A DNA stretch of 64,000 bases from an uncultured Lachnospiraceae bacterium. Lineage in GTDB: Bacteria; Bacillota; Clostridia; Lachnospirales; Lachnospiraceae. Below are positions 35,252 through 43,406 of the stretch, in pieces. The stretch covers positions 1 through 64,000 of the forward strand of contig CACYPS010000029.1 of the NCBI GenBank assembly GCA_902776305.1, written 5' to 3'. The translations under genes were made by a program, and so were the position numbers. Numbering within the stretch: the first letter of the stretch is position 1; each line of letters starts with the position of its first letter. The notes under the pieces were generated by a model. That model saw only the letters and a program-made list of their open reading frames with translations, ran no database searches and was not told the DNA's origin.

Positions 35252-36349
35252 ATGAATCTTAATCTCAAGCCCAGAGAAGAGTGTACATTTGATGCCGTAT
35301 CCCTCGGAGAAGTTATGCTTCGTCTCGATCCCGGCGAAGGACGTATCCGCACAGCAAGAAGCTTCCGCGCATGGGAAGGCGGCGGAGAGTACAACGTAAT
35401 CCGCGGACTTCGCAGATGCTTCGGACTTAAGACTGCTGTTATTACTTCATTTGCAGCAAATGAAGTCGGCAAGCTCATGGAGGATTTTATCCTGCAGGGC
35501 GGCGTTGACACATCTCTCATCTGCTGGAAGAAGACAGACGGTATCGGCCGTTTATGCCGCAATGGTATCAACTTCACAGAAAGAGGCTTCGGTATCCGCG
35601 GTGCTAAGGGCTGCTCCGACAGATTCCACACAGCAATCTCTATGGCAACACCGGAAGATTTCGACTTTGAGTACATTTTCGGCACACTCGGCGTACGTTG
35701 GCTGCACACAGGCGGTATCTACGCAGCTCTTTCCGAGCAGGCATGCGAGACAGTTATCGCAGCAATCAAGACAGCTAAGAAGTATGGCACAATCGTATCT
35801 TACGACCTGAACTATCGTCCGTCCATGTGGAGCGCAATCGGCGGCCAGGAGAAGGCTCAGGCAGTCAACAAGGAAATCGCTAAGTATGTTGACGTTATGA
35901 TCGGCAACGAAGAAGACTTCACAGCTTGCCTCGGCTTCGAGATCGAAGGCAACGACGCTAACCTCAAGGAGCTCAATCTCGACGGTTACAAGAAGATGAT
36001 CGGCGAGGCTGCAAAGGTTTATCCGAACTTCAAGGTTGTTGCTACAACTCTTCGTACAGTACGTACAGCTACAGTCAATGACTGGAGCGCAATCTGCTGG
36101 GCAGACGGCGAGATCTACAAAGCTAACGCTTATGACGGACTTGAGATTATGGACCGCGTAGGCGGCGGAGATTCATTTGCATCAGGCCTTATCTATGGTC
36201 TCATCACAACTGAGGATGCTGAGCAGGCAGTTAACTACGGTGCTGCACACGGTGCTCTGGCTATGACAACACCCGGCGACACAACAATGGCATCTGTTGA
36301 CGAAGTTGAAGGAATTATGCGCGGCGCAGGCGCAAGAGTTGCTCGCTAA
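35252..36349 (+). CDS. kdgK: 2-keto-3-deoxygluconate kinase (PfkB family), copy 1
   Basis: This 365-residue ribokinase-family sugar kinase phosphorylates KDG to KDPG. The VSLGEVMLRLDPGEGR start is typical of KDG kinases, GGGEYNV (about residues 47-53) contacts the sugar, and the DRVGGGDSFASGL anion hole (about 300-312) carries the catalytic Asp. It is slightly longer than usual (310-340). AAAGGAGAACATT precedes the ATG. It lies between kdgA and a second kinase in one cluster. Confidence 0.88.
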   Translation: MNLNLKPREECTFDAVSLGEVMLRLDPGEGRIRTARSFRAWEGGGEYNVIRGLRRCFGLKTAVITSFAANEVGKLMEDFILQGGVDTSLICWKKTDGIGRLCRNGINFTERGFGIRGAKGCSDRFHTAISMATPEDFDFEYIFGTLGVRWLHTGGIYAALSEQACETVIAAIKTAKKYGTIVSYDLNYRPSMWSAIGGQEKAQAVNKEIAKYVDVMIGNEEDFTACLGFEIEGNDANLKELNLDGYKKMIGEAAKVYPNFKVVATTLRTVRTATVNDWSAICWADGEIYKANAYDGLEIMDRVGGGDSFASGLIYGLITTEDAEQAVNYGAAHGALAMTTPGDTTMASVDEVEGIMRGAGARVAR

Positions 36350-36520
36350 TTACAGGAACGGTTTACTGAGCAGGGTATGCACGGCGCAAGCGCAGGAATT
36401 GCTCTTACTGTCGGAACGCTGTATTGAGCAGAAGCATGAATGCTCGTTAATATAGGAACTGTATAATGAGCAGTGTAAGCGTGTAGTTGCGTAAACAGCT
36501 CCTACATACTTACACTGCTC
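36323..36520. repeat. Imperfect 60-bp repeat copied from the kdgK tail, and a hairpin
   Basis: The last codons of kdgK and the following bases (GGCGCAGGCGCAAGAGTTGC to GAGCAG) recur at 36383 with an offset of 60 bp, and a partial third copy follows. The region ends in a stem GAGCAGTGTAAG (36468-36479) / CTTACACTGCTC (36509-36520), strong enough to end or protect the kdgK transcript. Confidence 0.65.
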
Positions 36521-36554
36521 TTAATTTGACATAATATATGAGGTAAAGACTATT

Positions 36555-37577
36555 ATGGGTAAGGAATTTGATCTGCTTTCCTACGGTGAGGTCCTGCTGA
36601 GACTCTCTCCGGAAGGACATGAGAGACTGGATGACAGTGAAACTTTTACAAAACGTGTCGGTGGAGCAGAACTGAATGTGGCGACAGGCGTAGCTATGCT
36701 CGGCCTTCGTACCGGTATCATTTCAAAGCTTCCGAGTAATCCGCTGGGTACATTTGCCAAGAATCGCATCCGTTTCAGCGGCGTCAGTGATGACTATATT
36801 GTTTATGATGACAGCAAGGAAGCAAGGCTTGGACTTTATTATTATGAAATCGGACGTTACCCGAGAAAGCCGAGTGTTGTGTATGACAGGGCAAACACTT
36901 CTTTCAGTCACAGCAACATTTCCGATTATCCCGAAAGCATGTATGCTTCCACAAAGCTTTTCCATGTGAGCGGTGTCACACTTGCGCTGTGCGAGGAAAC
37001 GAGAAACACGGCGATCGAGATGATACACAAGTTCAAGGAAGCCGGAGCGCTTATCTCATTTGATGTCAATTTCAGAGGCAATCTCTGGACAGGTGACGAG
37101 GCTAGAGAGTGTATTGAGAAGTTCCTTCCGTATGTTGACATTTTCTTCTGTTCAGAGGATACGGCAAGACTGACATTCGGTAAGACCGGTACTGCAGAAG
37201 AGATCATGAAGAGCTTCACCGAAGAATACCCGATTTCTATCGTGGCTTCCACGCAACGTATCGTTCACAGCCCGAAGCATCATACATTCGGGTCCGTGAT
37301 CTACAGCCGCAAGACAGATACTTTCTATAAGGAAGATCCGTACGTACGCATTCAGGTCGTTGACAGAATCGGAAGCGGCGACGCGTACTGCTCAGGCGTG
37401 CTTTACGCGCTGCTTTCCGAGCCGGACAACTTCCAGCGTGCGGTCGAGTTCGGCAATGCGCAGGCGGCCGTCAAGAACACGATACCGGGCGATATGCCGG
37501 GATCTGATTTGGAGGAGATCCAGTCTGTAATTGAAGATCATCACAATACGGGTTATCAGAGCGAGATGAAGCGGTGA
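36555..37577 (+). CDS. PfkB-family sugar kinase, probable second KDG kinase
   Basis: This 340-residue kinase has the LSYGEVLLRLSPEGHERL start, GGAELNVATGVAMLGL (about residues 35-50), SFDVNFRGNLW (about 165-175) and the DRIGSGDAYCSGVL anion hole (about 270-283). The pattern is that of KDG or tagatose-type kinases. It differs strongly from kdgK upstream, so it is not a recent duplicate. It may act on KDG, on a related ketodeoxyuronate, or on another hexulose. A rho-independent terminator follows 12 bp after the stop. Confidence 0.78.
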   Translation: MGKEFDLLSYGEVLLRLSPEGHERLDDSETFTKRVGGAELNVATGVAMLGLRTGIISKLPSNPLGTFAKNRIRFSGVSDDYIVYDDSKEARLGLYYYEIGRYPRKPSVVYDRANTSFSHSNISDYPESMYASTKLFHVSGVTLALCEETRNTAIEMIHKFKEAGALISFDVNFRGNLWTGDEARECIEKFLPYVDIFFCSEDTARLTFGKTGTAEEIMKSFTEEYPISIVASTQRIVHSPKHHTFGSVIYSRKTDTFYKEDPYVRIQVVDRIGSGDAYCSGVLYALLSEPDNFQRAVEFGNAQAAVKNTIPGDMPGSDLEEIQSVIEDHHNTGYQSEMKR

Positions 37578-37589
37578 TGTGATATTAGG

Positions 37590-37616
37590 CAGGGGGCGAG
37601 GCCCCCTGTTTTTTTG
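37590..37616 (+). terminator. Rho-independent terminator of the kdg cluster
   Basis: CAGGGGG (37590-37596) and CCCCCTG (37602-37608) pair around a short loop and are followed by seven T. Confidence 0.9.
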
Positions 37617-37671
37617 TGGGGATTCGTAATCTTAGACTCGCGGAATTGAATTGTTTTGCTGCTTTACGGAA

Positions 37672-37777
37672 GTGGAGGCTCAAATCTCTTTTACTTCCGT
37701 AATTTGAAGTTTTCGGCATTGAATTGTTTTCTCTTTTACGGAAGTGGGAGCAAAAAACTCTTCTGCTTCCGTAATCA
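37672..37777. repeat. TTACGGAAGTG hairpin units (two)
   Basis: TTTACGGAAGTG...TTTACTTCCGTAA occurs twice with a TTTGAAGTTTTCGGCATTGA spacer. They separate the kdg terminator from the sdpRI promoter. Confidence 0.85.
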
Positions 37778-37795
37778 AAGCCAAATAGCTAAAGA

Positions 37796-37869
37796 ATTTA
37801 GAAATTTTTCTAAATAGGTATTGACTCCCGGGGCAGAACGGAATAATATCTATTTAGAAATATTTCTAA
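37796..37869 (+). promoter_or_regulatory. sdpRI-type promoter flanked by two operators
   Basis: ATTTAGAAA-TT-TTTCTAAAT (37796-37815, 9-2-9) lies before TTGACT (37821-37826) and TAATAT (37844-37849, 17-bp spacer). TTAGAAA-TA-TTTCTAA (37854-37869, 7-2-7) lies after it. The shared half-site fits binding by the ArsR-type protein encoded downstream. Confidence 0.75.
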
Positions 37870-38001
37870 TTAGCTTCATGAAAGACTATCTATTAAGGAT
37901 TACTGATTTTAAAAAGATCAAAGGCATAAAGAATTAATACTTTTAGAAGAACACTGATCAAAAGAATGATGACTTAAAACCAACAAGAAGGAGGGATGCA
38001 T

Positions 38002-38286
38002 ATGGCCTTCGCAGACACCTTCAAAGCACTGTCAGACCCCGCAAGACGGCAGATCCTCGAGCTGTTGAAAAAAGGACCTCTCTCAGCCGGGGACATCGCT
38101 TCTCACTTCGATATGACCGGTGCTACAATTTCATATCACCTGAAGATACTAAAGAAAGCTGATCTGATATTTGAAAGCAAAGAGAAGAACTTCATCTATT
38201 ATCAGCTGAATGCAACTGTTCTGGAAGAGATTATGCTGTGGCTGTCAAGCCTGCAAGGAGGCGATACACATGTTGAAAGCAAATAA
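38002..38286 (+). CDS. ArsR-family autorepressor (SdpR-like)
   Basis: This 94-residue winged-helix regulator starts at the second ATG (38002), because AAGGAGGG abuts the first. It contains FKALSDPARRQILELL, a recognition helix in GATISYHLKILKKADLI and a C-terminal dimer helix. SdpR-type repressors are co-transcribed with SdpI-like membrane proteins and are released when SdpI binds its peptide. The downstream gene overlaps by 17 bp and codes for such a protein. Two operators flank its promoter. Confidence 0.85.
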   Translation: MAFADTFKALSDPARRQILELLKKGPLSAGDIASHFDMTGATISYHLKILKKADLIFESKEKNFIYYQLNATVLEEIMLWLSSLQGGDTHVESK

Positions 38287-38917
38287 AAAGACTCTGATCT
38301 TGACAAGCGCCATCACACTGCTTCCTATGATGATTGGTCTATTTCTATGGAAGCAGCTCCCGGATACAATGGCAACACATTTCGGTTTTTCAAATGAAGC
38401 CGACGGTTTCAGCAGTAAACCCTTCACTGTCATTGGTATTCCCCTTTTTCTCCTTGTCATGGAATGGATATGCGCGATTGTCACATCGAACGATCCAAGG
38501 AAGCAGAACATCAGCCCCAAGATATTTACCCTTGTACTGTGGATCGTTCCTGTTGTCTCTGTATTCGTAGCCGCTATAATTTATCCCTACAATCTGGGAT
38601 ATAAGTTTGACATGACTTTTATTGCGGAACTGTTTATGGGACTGCTCTTTATCATCGTCGGCAATTATCTTCCAAAATCCCGTCAGAATTACACTGTCGG
38701 CATCAGGGTTCCCTGGACATTGGCGGATGAAGAAAACTGGAATAGGACACATCGCATGGCAGGTTTCCTCTGGGTACTGTGTGGAATCCTCTTGCTTGTG
38801 TGCGCATTATGCAGAATCTGGAATCCGATCCTGATATTTGGATTGCTTCTCGTAACAACGATTATTCCGATCGTCTATTCATATTTGCTGTATAAAAAAA
38901 GTGGGCCGTTGAATTAG
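38270..38917 (+). CDS. SdpI-family membrane protein
   Basis: This 215-residue integral membrane protein has about six predicted helices. It carries the DUF1648 signature LPDTMATHFGFSNEADGFSS (about residues 27-46) and the SdpI-type NYLPKSRQNYTVGIRVPWTL block (about 133-152). SdpI gives immunity to the SdpC killing peptide and acts as a receptor that sequesters the repressor SdpR. ATG at 38270 follows AAGGAGG and lies inside the end of the upstream gene. No SdpC-like peptide gene is seen. Confidence 0.82.
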   Translation: MLKANKKTLILTSAITLLPMMIGLFLWKQLPDTMATHFGFSNEADGFSSKPFTVIGIPLFLLVMEWICAIVTSNDPRKQNISPKIFTLVLWIVPVVSVFVAAIIYPYNLGYKFDMTFIAELFMGLLFIIVGNYLPKSRQNYTVGIRVPWTLADEENWNRTHRMAGFLWVLCGILLLVCALCRIWNPILIFGLLLVTTIIPIVYSYLLYKKSGPLN

Positions 38918-39031
38918 GCTATAGGATTTTTCAAGTCTCGCTCGCGAGATTTGGCGCGGGATTCGGGCAACGTCAGCTGACATTTTCGAACCGAATCCTG
39001 CGCATCCTTCCTAATTGCAACAGTCCATTTT

Positions 39032-39197
39032 CTGTATTTTATAACTTTGTAGACGCTCTCCTGACCAGTATCCCCTTCGTATATGTCTTTGCATCTGGAA
39101 CTGAACCATGTCGGTTTACTGCATTTTACAACTTTGTAGACGCTCTCCTGACCAGTATCCCCTTCGTATATGTCTTTGCATCCGGAACTGAGCCATG
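39032..39197. repeat. Duplicate of the lacI 3' end
   Basis: An approximately 79-bp segment (39032-39110) repeats with a few changes at 39119-39197, offset 87 bp. The second copy contains the end of the LacI coding region, and the first lies just beyond the stop codon. It is a tail duplication, not a second gene. Confidence 0.85.
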
Positions 39198-40127
39198 CAG
39201 CAGGCCGAGCAGCGAATCAATGTTTATTCTGCATAGGGTCTCGCACATACTGTCAACACTGGTGAGCTCCGGCTCACAGCTGATTGCGATCTCAGAATTG
39301 TCATAACCGATAATGCTGAGATCCTCCGGAACTGAAATGCCCGTTTCACGGGCATATTTTAATGCACCGGCGGCGAGGCGGTCATTTGTAGCAAATATAC
39401 CGTCAACCTCCTTTGGACACGTCATCAGCAGGTCCCGTTTTACGTCCTCGATTCCGGGACGAGCGAAGAAGAAAAGATTTTCATCGACCGGCAAACCGGC
39501 CGCGTTCAGGGCTTCGATATATCCCTCGCGTTTCAGCCGTGAGCTGTGCGAATCGGTGTTATACAGAAAAAGAATGTGCTTTCTTCCCTCGCTGATAAGC
39601 AGATTTACAGCCTGTTCCACCGCAGCTTTGTCATCGCATAACGCCCCATAGATGTTTTGTCCCTCCACATATCCGTTGATCAGAAAAACCGGGACATTTT
39701 TGGCGGCTTCCCGGATGTAGTCAGTGTTTGGGTCATTATCCCCGTTGAACATGTAGAACGAACCGATGAGAAAGAGTGCGTCTATTTTCTTATTCAGGAT
39801 GTTCGTGACGGCAGCTTTGGCATCTTCCGGATTTTTGCCGCTGCATTGAAGAATACAGTCGTAGCCGGATTCCCTCAGGTTCCTCTCTATAAAAGCTACC
39901 CCCTGCGCCATGTATGCGTCAGCGACATCAGGGCAGACTATCCCGATGGTCTTCATGGTGCCGAGACCGAGTCCGCGCGCGAAGACGTTAGGGGTGTAGT
40001 TGTTTTCTTCCATGACTTTGCGGACTTTGGCCTTGGTTTTTTCGCTCACCAGGGGGCTGTCGTTGACGACCCGGGATACGGTGGCGATGGATACGCCGGC
40101 AAGTTTCGCGATATCGTATATGTTCAT
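39126..40127 (-). CDS. LacI-family transcription regulator
   Basis: This 333-residue repressor has the N-terminal HTH (MNIYDIAKLAGVSIATVSRV, residues 1-20), the hinge with NYTPN and a periplasmic-binding-like effector domain with IGIVCPDVADAYMAQGVAF and IDALFLIGSF. It sits downstream of the pectin genes on the same strand. A palindrome AAATGTAAG-TT-CTTACATTT lies 21 bp before its start, close to the operator at uxaC and araC. Autoregulation and control of pectin genes are likely but inferred. Confidence 0.88.
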   Translation of the reverse strand: MNIYDIAKLAGVSIATVSRVVNDSPLVSEKTKAKVRKVMEENNYTPNVFARGLGLGTMKTIGIVCPDVADAYMAQGVAFIERNLRESGYDCILQCSGKNPEDAKAAVTNILNKKIDALFLIGSFYMFNGDNDPNTDYIREAAKNVPVFLINGYVEGQNIYGALCDDKAAVEQAVNLLISEGRKHILFLYNTDSHSSRLKREGYIEALNAAGLPVDENLFFFARPGIEDVKRDLLMTCPKEVDGIFATNDRLAAGALKYARETGISVPEDLSIIGYDNSEIAISCEPELTSVDSMCETLCRINIDSLLGLLHGSVPDAKTYTKGILVRRASTKL

Positions 40128-40148
40128 AGGTAAACCCCCATAACTTCA

Positions 40149-40168
40149 AAATGTAAGTTCTTACATTT
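40149..40168. promoter_or_regulatory. Operator upstream of lacI
   Basis: AAATGTAAG-TT-CTTACATTT is a perfect 9-2-9 inverted repeat. The half-site TGTAAG is the same as in the palindromes at 54519 and 57851, where the centre is CG. Confidence 0.65.
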
Positions 40169-40397
40169 CAGTGTAAATAAAGAGAGGGGACTTGTCAACT
40201 GATGGAAGTAACACGTTGTGAAGAAATATGCTGGAAGGAAAAAGAAGAAAAAGTCCATCGCATCAGATCGTGAAGCTGCGATATACAGCTGCTGTAAATT
40301 TAAGTAGCTGCATCGTTGCAACACTGCCTGTTGCGGCAGACTTTTCTTAATATGACTGCTATTTGTTTAACGTCTCACACAGACGGGCCATATCCGG

Positions 40398-41522
40398 TCA
40401 TTGTTCGCAGAACTGCATGACCTTCTCGATCTCATATTCTGAAATCTCATCAGAAGACAAATGTCTCCTCATCCCTCTCTCAACATCCACTTCTCTTCCT
40501 TCATAGCGGCTTTCGTATTCAGCAAACAGAGCCGTGTCATGTGACTTTTCTTTTCCCCAGTCGTGCCATCCTTCCGGTTTAATATGCGGACCGATCTTGC
40601 ATCGTATGAGGACCACTTTCGCATATTCACGCCAGGGTCTGCCAAGATAGCAGGATTCTGCGGGACAATCGCTTGTGAAAGTGCAATCTGCAAAGACATA
40701 TCCGTACTTCTGCCCTTCAGGGGTCGAGGCGGCTGTGACGTAGCTGCGAATAGGGGGTATGTTCTGGTTTGGAGTTCGGTACTCATCCCTCGAAACTAAT
40801 GTACACTCTTTGAAATAAGCCGTCGCGCTCCCGAAAATGAAATCTATCGAGCCCTCGATTGTACAATTATGGTAGTACTGCCGTCCGTTAATTCTCGGAG
40901 CATGCTCGAGCGGACCCCTAAATCCTCCCGGCTCGACTTCTTTGGCAGGAAGCGGTCCGGTGAACAGGGTGTCCTGGAGGCCTTTGAGGTGAACATTTTC
41001 AAAACAGAGCCTGTCACCATCAGCGTACAGGGCAATAGCCTGCCCGACAATGTGACCGGGTCCGGCAACATTTTCGATAGTCAGGTCGCGCGCAGTGAAA
41101 TCGTGCGTGTGAACGAAGACGGTCTGCGTTCGGAATGTGCCTCGCTTCAGTCCGTCTTCCAATATTTCATAACCGCCGAGATTTCCGGTGATAACCGTCT
41201 GATCGGCTCCGGCACCGACAAGTGTTATGTAGGGCTCTGTGATGTCAAGATGTTCATGGTAGATGCCGGGGGCGATATGGATTTCAACAGGTTCAATTGC
41301 ATATATGTCTCCCGACTGACCGTAACATGCCGTCGGACTCATATCATTTTCTGCATGGACGATTGACTCTTTTTTGTTGCTGGCTACTGACGAATCGCAA
41401 CATGCCGTCGGGCTGGCTGTGGGAGAGCCGGCGGCATTTGCATTTTCCCTGATCTCTTTAACATGGGAAAGGGCTTTCCCGATCGTCGGAAAGCCCCCTT
41501 CTCCTACTTTTATTGTTTTCAC
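40398..41522 (-). CDS. Pectin methylesterase (CE8), cytoplasmic, with an insertion
   Basis: This 374-residue CE8 enzyme removes methyl groups from pectin fragments. The motifs are QDTLFTG (catalytic Asp), GSIDFIFGSA (second Asp) and YLGRPWREY (Arg). No signal peptide is present, so it should act in the cytoplasm on imported oligosaccharides. Between the first helix and the VEIHIAPGIYHE strand sits an insertion of about 45 residues (about 28-72) with two similar SPTAC blocks, absent from typical family members. The start overlaps the kduD stop by 4 bp, so the genes are translationally coupled. Confidence 0.9.
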   Translation of the reverse strand: MKTIKVGEGGFPTIGKALSHVKEIRENANAAGSPTASPTACCDSSVASNKKESIVHAENDMSPTACYGQSGDIYAIEPVEIHIAPGIYHEHLDITEPYITLVGAGADQTVITGNLGGYEILEDGLKRGTFRTQTVFVHTHDFTARDLTIENVAGPGHIVGQAIALYADGDRLCFENVHLKGLQDTLFTGPLPAKEVEPGGFRGPLEHAPRINGRQYYHNCTIEGSIDFIFGSATAYFKECTLVSRDEYRTPNQNIPPIRSYVTAASTPEGQKYGYVFADCTFTSDCPAESCYLGRPWREYAKVVLIRCKIGPHIKPEGWHDWGKEKSHDTALFAEYESRYEGREVDVERGMRRHLSSDEISEYEIEKVMQFCEQ

Positions 41523-42319
41523 GGCTGTTTACCGATGTAAGCAAGGATACCGCCATCAACATACAGGATGTGTCCGTTCACGAAATCGGATGCATCTGAA
41601 GCGAGGAATACTGCCGGGCCCATAAGGTCTTCCGGATCTCCCCAGCGAGCAGCCGGTGTCTTTGCGATGATGAAGCTGTCAAACGGATGTCTGGATCCGT
41701 CTGCCTGTCTCTCACGAAGCGGTGCTGTCTGCGGTGTAGCGATGTAGCCGGGTCCGATGCCGTTGCACTGGATGTTGTATTCGCCGTACTCGGAAGCGAT
41801 GTTCTTGGTGAGCATCTTGAGACCGCCCTTTGCAGCTGCGTATGCGGAAACTGTCTCACGGCCGAGCTCGCTCATCATGGAGCAGATGTTGATGATCTTG
41901 CCTTTCTTCTTCTCCATCATGTCCGGAAGGACTGCCTTGGAGACGATGAACGCTGCATTGAGGTCGATATCAACGACCTGGCGGAATTCATCAACTGTCA
42001 TCTCATGCATCGGAATTCTCTTGATGATACCTGCGTTGTTTACAAGGATGTCAACGGAGCCAAGCTCTTCTTTGATCTTTGCGACCATGGCTGCAACTTC
42101 GTCTTCTTTTGTGACGTCGCAGATGTAGCCGTGAGCCTCGATGCCCTTTGCGGCATAATCAGCCAGCGCGGCATCCATGTGGTGCTGTGAGCGGCAGTTG
42201 AAAGCGATCTTTGCGCCTGCTGCTGCGAGTGCTTCTGCGATGGCGAAACCGATGCCATAAGCTGCGCCGGTGACGAGGGCTACGCGACCTTCAAGTGAAA
42301 ATGCTTTTTCGATATTCAT
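41519..42319 (-). CDS. kduD: 2-dehydro-3-deoxy-D-gluconate 5-dehydrogenase
   Basis: This 266-residue short-chain dehydrogenase has TGAAYGIGFAIAEALAAAGA at the N-terminus (cofactor loop), the NNAG motif (about 93-96), the catalytic Ser in INICSMMSE and YAAAKGG (Tyr-x-x-x-Lys). It turns 2,5-diketo-3-deoxygluconate into KDG in the unsaturated-uronate branch. KduI lies upstream in the same cluster. An AAGGAGAAACACC precedes the ATG. Confidence 0.9.
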   Translation of the reverse strand: MNIEKAFSLEGRVALVTGAAYGIGFAIAEALAAAGAKIAFNCRSQHHMDAALADYAAKGIEAHGYICDVTKEDEVAAMVAKIKEELGSVDILVNNAGIIKRIPMHEMTVDEFRQVVDIDLNAAFIVSKAVLPDMMEKKKGKIINICSMMSELGRETVSAYAAAKGGLKMLTKNIASEYGEYNIQCNGIGPGYIATPQTAPLRERQADGSRHPFDSFIIAKTPAARWGDPEDLMGPAVFLASDASDFVNGHILYVDGGILAYIGKQP

Positions 42320-42356
42320 GGTGTTTCTCCTTATTTGTGCGTGTGGTTATGTGTGA

Positions 42357-42692
42357 ATTACGGAAGTATTGATTAATTTTGCTTCTGCTTCCGTAAATAT
42401 TTGGTCTATCTCATGGGGATTCGACGCGGTTTACGGAAGTTTTCACTTGATTTGCTTCTACTTCCGTAATCTTGCGGCTTATTCCTATGGATGCTGAGCT
42501 TGCTTTACGGAAGTACTGGCTTGTTTGGCTTCCACTTCCGTAATCTTGCGGCTTATTCCTATGGATGCTGGGCTTGCTTTACGGAAGTACTGACTTGTTT
42601 GGCTTCTACTTCCGTAATCTTGCTCTTTATCCCGAGGGATGCCGGCTCAATTTACGGAAGTACTGGCTTGTTTGGCTTCTACTTCCGTAATC
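42357..42692. repeat. TTACGGAAGT hairpin array, five units of about 73 bp
   Basis: TTTACGGAAGTACTGGCTTG with right arm CTACTTCCGTAATC recurs near 42358, 42431, 42504, 42577 and 42650. The array separates kduD from the RpiB-like gene. The right arms TTCTACTTCCGTAA equal the IS110 insertion target in the next array. Confidence 0.9.
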
Positions 42693-42721
42693 TTGCGACT
42701 TATCTCTTAAAAACTCTCTCT

Positions 42722-43354
42722 TTACAGAGCCTTCAGATACTCAGCAATCTCCGGAACCTGGCAATTCGGATAGAACAGCTCTGCGAACTTCTCGCCGGAA
42801 ATCGTCTCTTTCAGGAAGTCCTGATCAATCTCTTTTAGGATCGTAAGCATATCTTTGTGTGTGATTGCCTTTACAGAATCAAGAATCTTCTTGTTAGCCT
42901 GCTCCGGAACCACTCTTTCAGGCGGATAGCCGCCACCAAACTCTGTGCCGAGAAGCTTCTCGAACATCCATGTGAGGGTGAGCTCGCCACCCCAGCCGAA
43001 TTTCTTGGCAAACGGAAGCGCAATCGCATTTCCATCATTTATGCGGGCGAACATGTATGCATCTTCAATATCCTCGATATGACCGCAGAGTACGTTCGGA
43101 TAAATGTTGCTTGCGAGCATTGCGCCTTCGCCTGTGCCGCAGCCGGTCACTACGAAGTCAACTGCCTTCGCATTGAGAAGAATGGCTGCGAGAAGTCCGG
43201 CTTTGACATAAGTGAGCTGGCATGCATCGTCAGCTGCGTACATGCCGTAGTTGAATACTTCATGTCCAAACGGCTCCGCTGCGGTGCGGAGGCAGCTCTC
43301 GATCATGGAGTTCTTTGCTGCCTGAGAGTTTTCATTGATAAGTGCTATCTTCAT
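42722..43354 (-). CDS. RpiB/LacA/LacB-family isomerase, DhuI-like
   Basis: ATG at 43354 follows AAAGGAGG. The 210-residue product has the RpiB fold start MKIALINENSQAAKN and the VVTGCGTGEGAMLASNIYP active-site loop (about residues 68-86, Cys in TGCGTGEG). It has an additional C-terminal region beyond RpiB. Streptococcal DhuI, a 4-deoxy-L-threo-5-hexosulose-uronate isomerase in glycosaminoglycan breakdown, is of this family. Between KduI and KduD this position suggests the same chemistry on pectin products. Substrate remains inferred. Confidence 0.8.
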   Translation of the reverse strand: MKIALINENSQAAKNSMIESCLRTAAEPFGHEVFNYGMYAADDACQLTYVKAGLLAAILLNAKAVDFVVTGCGTGEGAMLASNIYPNVLCGHIEDIEDAYMFARINDGNAIALPFAKKFGWGGELTLTWMFEKLLGTEFGGGYPPERVVPEQANKKILDSVKAITHKDMLTILKEIDQDFLKETISGEKFAELFYPNCQVPEIAEYLKAL

Positions 43355-43406
43355 ATTTTCCTCCTTTGTTGCAAGGTCTGACACGTATTTTGTAGATAGG
43401 ATTTAA

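Noticed and set aside
38270-38917. Complete killing-factor operon at the SdpI gene
   Set aside because: No SdpA, SdpB or SdpC-like reading frame is present next to it.
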